From the NCBI GenBank assembly GCA_963693305.1, contig OY855906.1:17193661-17257660 (forward strand): a stretch of 64,000 bases of DNA, given 5' to 3'. This DNA comes from Meandrina meandrites (Eukaryota > Cnidaria > Anthozoa > Scleractinia > Meandrinidae). Shown here piece by piece: positions 60,701 to 64,000 of this stretch; position 1 is the first letter of the stretch, and each line of letters opens with the position of its first letter. The translations under genes and the position numbers were made by a program. Under the pieces are notes generated by a model that was not told where the DNA came from, searched no databases, and saw nothing but the letters and a program-made list of their open reading frames with translations.

Positions 60701-63700
60701 AACCATTCGATCTGGAGTCTGTTAGGCCACCATGCCTCCCTGCTGTACAAAGTAGTTACAACTTGTGACCATAGTAGTTTGTGACCAGTAGTTACAACCA
60801 TGCGAGCGTACAGTAACCCTAGTGTGACCATTCAAATGAAAACTACTAAGCAGTACTTTGGTGAGTTCCGATTTTTACTTTAACTTGCATGTCTGTTGAT
60901 GAAACATTTAGTGTGTGACCACTAACATACGTAAAAGCTATTGAGCAGTTCTTCCATACGCTCCTGTTTAATATCTGCATGCTGTGGTTCTACCTTAAAC
61001 ATCTGTCCATGGAACCCAATGAGTACATGTTTTCTGCTACTGAGCGATGCTTTAAAATACAGGTGTACATGTACTCATAAAGCGTACCTTGTCCATCTTG
61101 ATCTTCACTCAAATGTGGAGCCATCTCTTTTAATTTTTCAGTCTCCTTGGCAAGATTTTGCTGCAAATGATCCAGCGGTAGCTGCCGATAGAAAAAATTG
61201 TCAAATGATGGAATTGTATTTTCCTGCTTACACCTTTTATTCTAATTCTTAAGTAAGCTAGATGCATGTTGTGGTTAAGTTTTGTTCTGGTATATGGTAA
61301 TACAGTTGAATCTTGATAACTGGAACCCTCAATAACTCGAACCTCCTGCTTACTTGATCCTTTTTTGATTCCCCTCCAGGTCATTTCCTTACTAATTTTA
61401 CCCTCGATAACTCGAATCCCTGATAACTCGAACCTTTTTCCACTTCCCTTGAAGGTTTGAGTTAGAGGCAGGTACAAAACTTGGACCGGATCGGACCGGA
61501 TCAACTCGGACCAGTCCGGGTCGGATCAGGTCGGATCAACTCGGATCGACTCAGATCGACAAAAAATAAATAAATTGAGAAATATATTAAATTTTTATCT
61601 AATTGTAGGTTTAATTCCTCTCAGAAATGGGCCATTTACGAGCCATTTTGATTTTTGATCGTTCACCGTCTTCACCTGCCATTTTGTTTTACTCGTGCCA
61701 GGTCAAACAAATGTCTAGAGGTTTATATTTAGGACTGCACAGTTTCCTGTTTGTAAAGTGTGACACCTCAAACTCTATAATTTCCCACACGTTTCGCTAA
61801 TGTGGTTTATTTTGGCTCATTTCTATTTGCAAGATATGCTAAAGCTCTCTATTATTGTTATTACGATAACTCGCCGAAATCGCGTTAGAACGACCTGAGA
61901 AGCCGGCAAACAACAAAGAATGAAACACAAAATCAGGGAAAGTCAATTTTATTCACAAAATATACGATTTTTTACTTTTAAAGTAAAAACGTTGTGTTCT
62001 CATACAAACCCTTACAAATCGAATCTCTGTAACGCAACACCGCTTATAAGCAAGAGTCACGTCCGAAGGCAATCTGATAGAGAGCTTGGGCTGCCTGTGG
62101 GTTGCACGGAAATGTGAAAATAGTGAGCGCGAACACTCAAAGATAAATTTCATACTATTTTCGCAACCAGGAGTTCCATAAACGTGTAACATCGCCTACT
62201 GTAAAAACAAACAAACAAAAAACATTCTGAGTGACAGACTCTATTTTTTGTTTGGGAATTGTTATCGAGGATTTTATCTTCCTCGCCAGCAGCAGGGAAC
62301 AAAACGAACTGGCACTAGTTTTGAAAGTAACTGGCACTAGTAAACAAAATGACGGGTGAGAACTTCGGTTACGTAGGTTACCCCGAAGATCTTCGGCGTG
62401 GATTTCGAAAGTTGGCGGCGTACTGGCGTACGATCGTATTCGGCGCGTTTTAACGGAGTACAATCGTAGTCGGCACCTTTTAACTGGCGTACAGATGACT
62501 TATTTTAGGTATGTATGATAAAGGGCCTTGGCGTAGACCTATCAAAAAACTTGGCGTATCGGCGTGGCGTTATCACGAAATGCATCCTGTTTTGTCGAGT
62601 TACAGAGTTCCAAACGCGGAAAAGCTTACTGTATATGGCCTATTTCAGAGAGAAGTCAAACCTACAATTCGGGTAAAAAAAAAATTCATGTGTTGTCGAT
62701 CCGAGTCTATCCGAGTTGATCCGACCTGATCCGACCCGGACTGGTCCGAGTTGATCCGGTCCGATCCGGTCCGAGTTGATCCGGTCCGAGTTTTGTACCT
62801 GCCTTTTGAGTTAGTGGGATTCAGCTATAATAATTAATTATGATAATGAATACAATATAAAGGAAGAAAGCAACCAACATTCTAACTGACCTGTGCTCCA
62901 AATGGATTACAAATAAGACACGTCTTCAGAAGCTGTATTGCATTTTTGCGCACAATACTGGATTTATCTTGAAGACGACTTATTGCTAGCTCTAGGAGAT
63001 GAGGCTGGCGTGAAAGAGGAATTGCCTGAAAAACAAGATCGTTATTAGAAATGCATAATTATAATTTGTAATAATAATGTTCTGTATAATTTCTGTGAGA
63101 CCACAAGTCTCCCTAAAATATCTGTAAAATAGAACCATTCCACTACTGATGATGTAATTTTAATTTAGGTGAAAGTTTGAGTCCTCTTGAAAATACATTG
63201 AACCTTACCTTTTCTTTACAAAGCTCGAGCCAGATGTGGAGAGCTTTGCTTCGCACATAAGCATTAACATCATGAATATGCTCCTGACGAAAAAAATACC
63301 ACAATAATTTTGAGTGGTAAGCATCATCTATAAAATAATAGATTGGCATTATAGGCACTCAATGTGTGCAAAGGGCTACAGCTACATAGCTGTCTGCACA
63401 CATTGCATGCCCATGATGAAAGACATTATTATTACTGATGTTAGCAGAGAGGTTGATGATCAGTGAAATCCATTTAATTAACACTATTTGTAATGATAAC
63501 ACTTTACGCTGTAGGTTGAGTGACAGTCAGGTGTTTTAATTCTTAAAAAAAGTCTATATCAAAATTTATAAGTTAATAAGGTCAACTCACCTCCATCTTG
63601 TCCAGCAGTTGATCTCGCAGCTTCTTAGCAGCAGCATCCAGATCTTCCTTACAGAGAACTTTGACAACAATCTCACCCATCAGACCAAGAATACCATTCC

Positions 63701-64000
63701 GCATTGAATAGGACTGCACAGAAATTTAAGGTTGACAAGACACCAAGTTTACACATGAACATACCACAGCATTGTTCAAAGCATTTTTCATTTTTTAATG
63801 TTTTGTGTAAGAGTTGCACAAAATGAGGTAAGACAAATCACATATGCAATATTGCCTAATGCAACAAAACAAATATTTGTTGATAAATTATAGAAAACAG
63901 GTAAGCATATTAAAAGTGTTGTACCTCTCCATTCAAGTGACAAAGAAGTACACTGATGTTAGGAATGATTTGAGTTGGAACACGGCCAGCAAGCTCTACT
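44153..64000 (-). CDS. NCAPD2: Condensin complex subunit 1 (CAP-D2), N-terminus off the right edge
   Basis: 27 exons in frame, about 1,211 residues: 63925-64000 (partial), 63591-63713, 63209-63283, 62891-63025, 61088-61181, 60091-60250, 59459-59595, 58926-58993, 58175-58344, 54853-55106, 54250-54334, 54067-54141, 53397-53448, 53065-53197, 52822-52916, 51975-52169, 48856-49106, 48443-48554, 47960-48083, 47520-47561, 47070-47173, 46449-46626, 46232-46326, 46050-46130, 45495-45678, 45144-45288, 44153-44544. Identified by LPLDHLQQNLAKE, IEEELGLTGATADDVE, TIRANTIVAVGDLTFRFPNL and the hallmark THLILNDMVKVKGQISEMA of the Cnd1 domain. It is the HEAT-repeat subunit that, with SMC2, SMC4, NCAPH and NCAPG, compacts mitotic chromosomes (condensin I). 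The last exon encodes a basic then acidic disordered tail (FDSDEDDSIELFD) with PSPMPLRTPR, possible CDK sites. Roughly 200 N-terminal residues are missing if the length matches the human protein (1,401). Confidence 0.95.
45694..45810. repeat. CAAT/CAGT microsatellite
   Basis: (TCAA)n, then (TCAG)n, then (TCAA)n, in the NCAPD2 intron a dozen bases from the exon edge at 45678. It produces a false Asn/Gln/Ser-rich frame on the plus strand. Confidence 0.9.
47855..47872. repeat. Poly-G run of 18
   Basis: It lies in an NCAPD2 intron, about 90 bases from an exon. On the transcribed strand it reads as C. Confidence 0.85.
49373..49394. repeat. Poly-G run of 22
   Basis: Homopolymer in the NCAPD2 intron. 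Its true length may vary between individuals or by sequencing error. Confidence 0.85.
49471..49612. mobile_element. MITE with CCCGGTTGTTCAAAGGGTGG termini
   Basis: Left CCCGGTTGTTCAAAGGGTGG, right CCACCCTTTGAACAACTGGG; the arms also share GGATAAC/TTATCC pieces so the whole 142 bases fold into one hairpin. I recall this as a common cnidarian MITE type. Non-coding, in an NCAPD2 intron. Confidence 0.8.
49744..51925 (-). mobile_element. L1-like LINE, 5'-truncated, in an NCAPD2 intron
   Basis: 2,182 bases flanked by a perfect 11-base duplication, CCGGGTGAGAT, at 49733-49743 and 51926-51936. The minus-strand frame 50236-51925 is open throughout (about 560 residues). It starts within the reverse transcriptase at SLQRGVRQGCPLSGLLFVLA and continues through the catalytic block (SMYADDTTAF), the thumb region and the C-terminal zinc-finger-like part (CERCLFPNETLIHMLCECPD). 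The endonuclease and the first RT blocks are missing, so it cannot move itself. The 3' end is an A-rich tail (T run at 49743-49755 on the plus strand). The unbroken frame suggests a recent insertion. Its 5' end is 50 bases from the splice donor at 51975. Confidence 0.92.
53868..54055 (-). mobile_element. Worn SINE copy, family of 19467
   Basis: Shares GATGGAATGCTAGTCCATCG, AATTCGCCGGTACCCATTTA and CCCAAGAACGCAACACAGGG with the full SINE, on the minus strand, with internal losses. It is in an NCAPD2 intron 12 bases from the exon ending at 54067. Confidence 0.7.
54425..54627 (-). mobile_element. SINE copy lacking its tRNA head
   Basis: Body and tail of the SINE family are present (TTACCCCCAGCAGTAAATTC, ATACACCTGGGTGGAAGGAG), but GGGAGGCA joins straight to AAACACTTTACTCTC. 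About 80 bases with the A and B boxes are missing. It is flanked by a perfect 12-base duplication, TAATACATATGT (54413-54424, 54628-54639). Confidence 0.8.
56046..57544. mobile_element. Outer inverted-repeat transposon (AAACGCCGG family)
   Basis: Ends TACCGTATTTTCTCAATTAA and TTAATCGAGAAAATACGGTA are inverted repeats of about 25 bases with TA duplication. Many copies of AAACGCCGG lie inside both ends. Its own length, without the inner element, is about 580 bases. Non-coding. Confidence 0.8.
56084..56998. mobile_element. Inner transposon with GGATTAATATTAATCC arrays
   Basis: It begins CAGGACAACTCGGATTAATA and ends TATTAATCCGAGTTGTCCTG (perfect inverted repeat of at least 22 bases), flanked by a 6-base duplication AATTAA at 56078-56083 and 56999-57004. 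Beneath both ends are mirrored arrays of GGATTATAATAATCTATTAC. The middle (56390-56760) has one 163-residue plus-strand frame without recognised domain. It is inserted in the outer element. Confidence 0.8.
60450..60741 (-). mobile_element. SINE copy with 12-base target duplication
   Basis: Near full length on the minus strand: tRNA-like head with B box (GGTTCGAGCCC), body AATGGGTACCGGTGAAACAG and GTGGACTAGCATCCTATCC. Duplication GCTGTACAAAGT at 60438-60449 and 60742-60753. In an NCAPD2 intron. Confidence 0.85.
61302..62828. mobile_element. Small pogo/Tigger-like MITE split by a larger element
   Basis: The left part (61302-61465) begins CAGTTGAATCTTGATAAC and has repeats of CCCTCGATAACTCGAA. 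The right part (62805-62828) ends GTGGGATTCAGCT, an approximate inverse of the beginning, with TA flanks. Removing 61466-62814 leaves an element of about 178 bases. Confidence 0.65.
61466..62804. mobile_element. Long-TIR element with 10-base target duplication (MULE-like)
   Basis: 1,339 bases flanked by TTTGAGTTAG (61456-61465 and 62805-62814). Ends AGGCAGGTACAAAAC and GTTTTGTACCTGCCT. The inverted repeats run about 100 bases inward as repeats of GATCCGGTCCGAGTT. The inside has no recognised transposase; short frames only. A 9-11 base duplication with long inverted repeats is typical of Mutator-like elements (established), but the class here is inference. Confidence 0.8.

Overview
The window is nuclear DNA of an animal. 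It is AT-rich, its genes are split by short introns, and between and inside them lie tRNA-derived SINEs, non-LTR retrotransposons and many small inverted-repeat transposons (MITEs). The proteins are animal proteins (SHP-2, FANCE, condensin NCAPD2) with well-preserved vertebrate-like sequence. The repeat families are ones I associate with anthozoan cnidarians, so a stony coral is my best guess. I could not run a search to confirm this.

Layout. (1) 1-6.3 kb, minus strand: the 5' half of a SHP-2 tyrosine phosphatase gene (PTPN11-like; both SH2 domains, catalytic domain off the left edge). It is head-to-head, 152 bp ATG-to-ATG, with an intronless FANCE gene at 6.45-8.24 kb. (2) 8.2-14.2 kb: gene-poor, with a foldback repeat, a MITE, a 42-bp satellite split by a LINE tail, and a LINE remnant. 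(3) 14.3-15.2 kb, minus: a single-exon seven-helix membrane protein resembling the PRRT3/PRRT4 membrane domain. (4) 15.2-22.8 kb: transposon debris, including a LINE with a SINE nested in it, both with readable target-site duplications. (5) 22.9-36.9 kb: a local tandem family of three two-exon genes (A, B, C) of unknown function with an apparent degenerate HIT (histidine-triad) fold, plus a broken fourth copy. Each gene carries the same promoter block: a paired TTCnnnGAA palindrome about 220 bp upstream and an inverted CCAAT box about 143 bp upstream of the ATG. (6) 38.9-42.7 kb, plus: a three-exon transporter resembling equilibrative nucleoside transporters. (7) 44.15-64 kb, minus: 27 exons of condensin subunit 1 (NCAPD2), running off the right edge, with introns full of MITEs, SINEs, a 2.2-kb LINE and two nested palindromic transposons.

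The housekeeping genes (signalling phosphatase, DNA crosslink repair, chromosome condensation) are unrelated in pathway and look like ordinary neighbours. The most unusual parts are the A/B/C gene family with its repeated dyad promoter, the symmetrical exon structure of the two SH2 domains in the SHP-2 gene, and several nested transposons whose order of insertion can be read directly.
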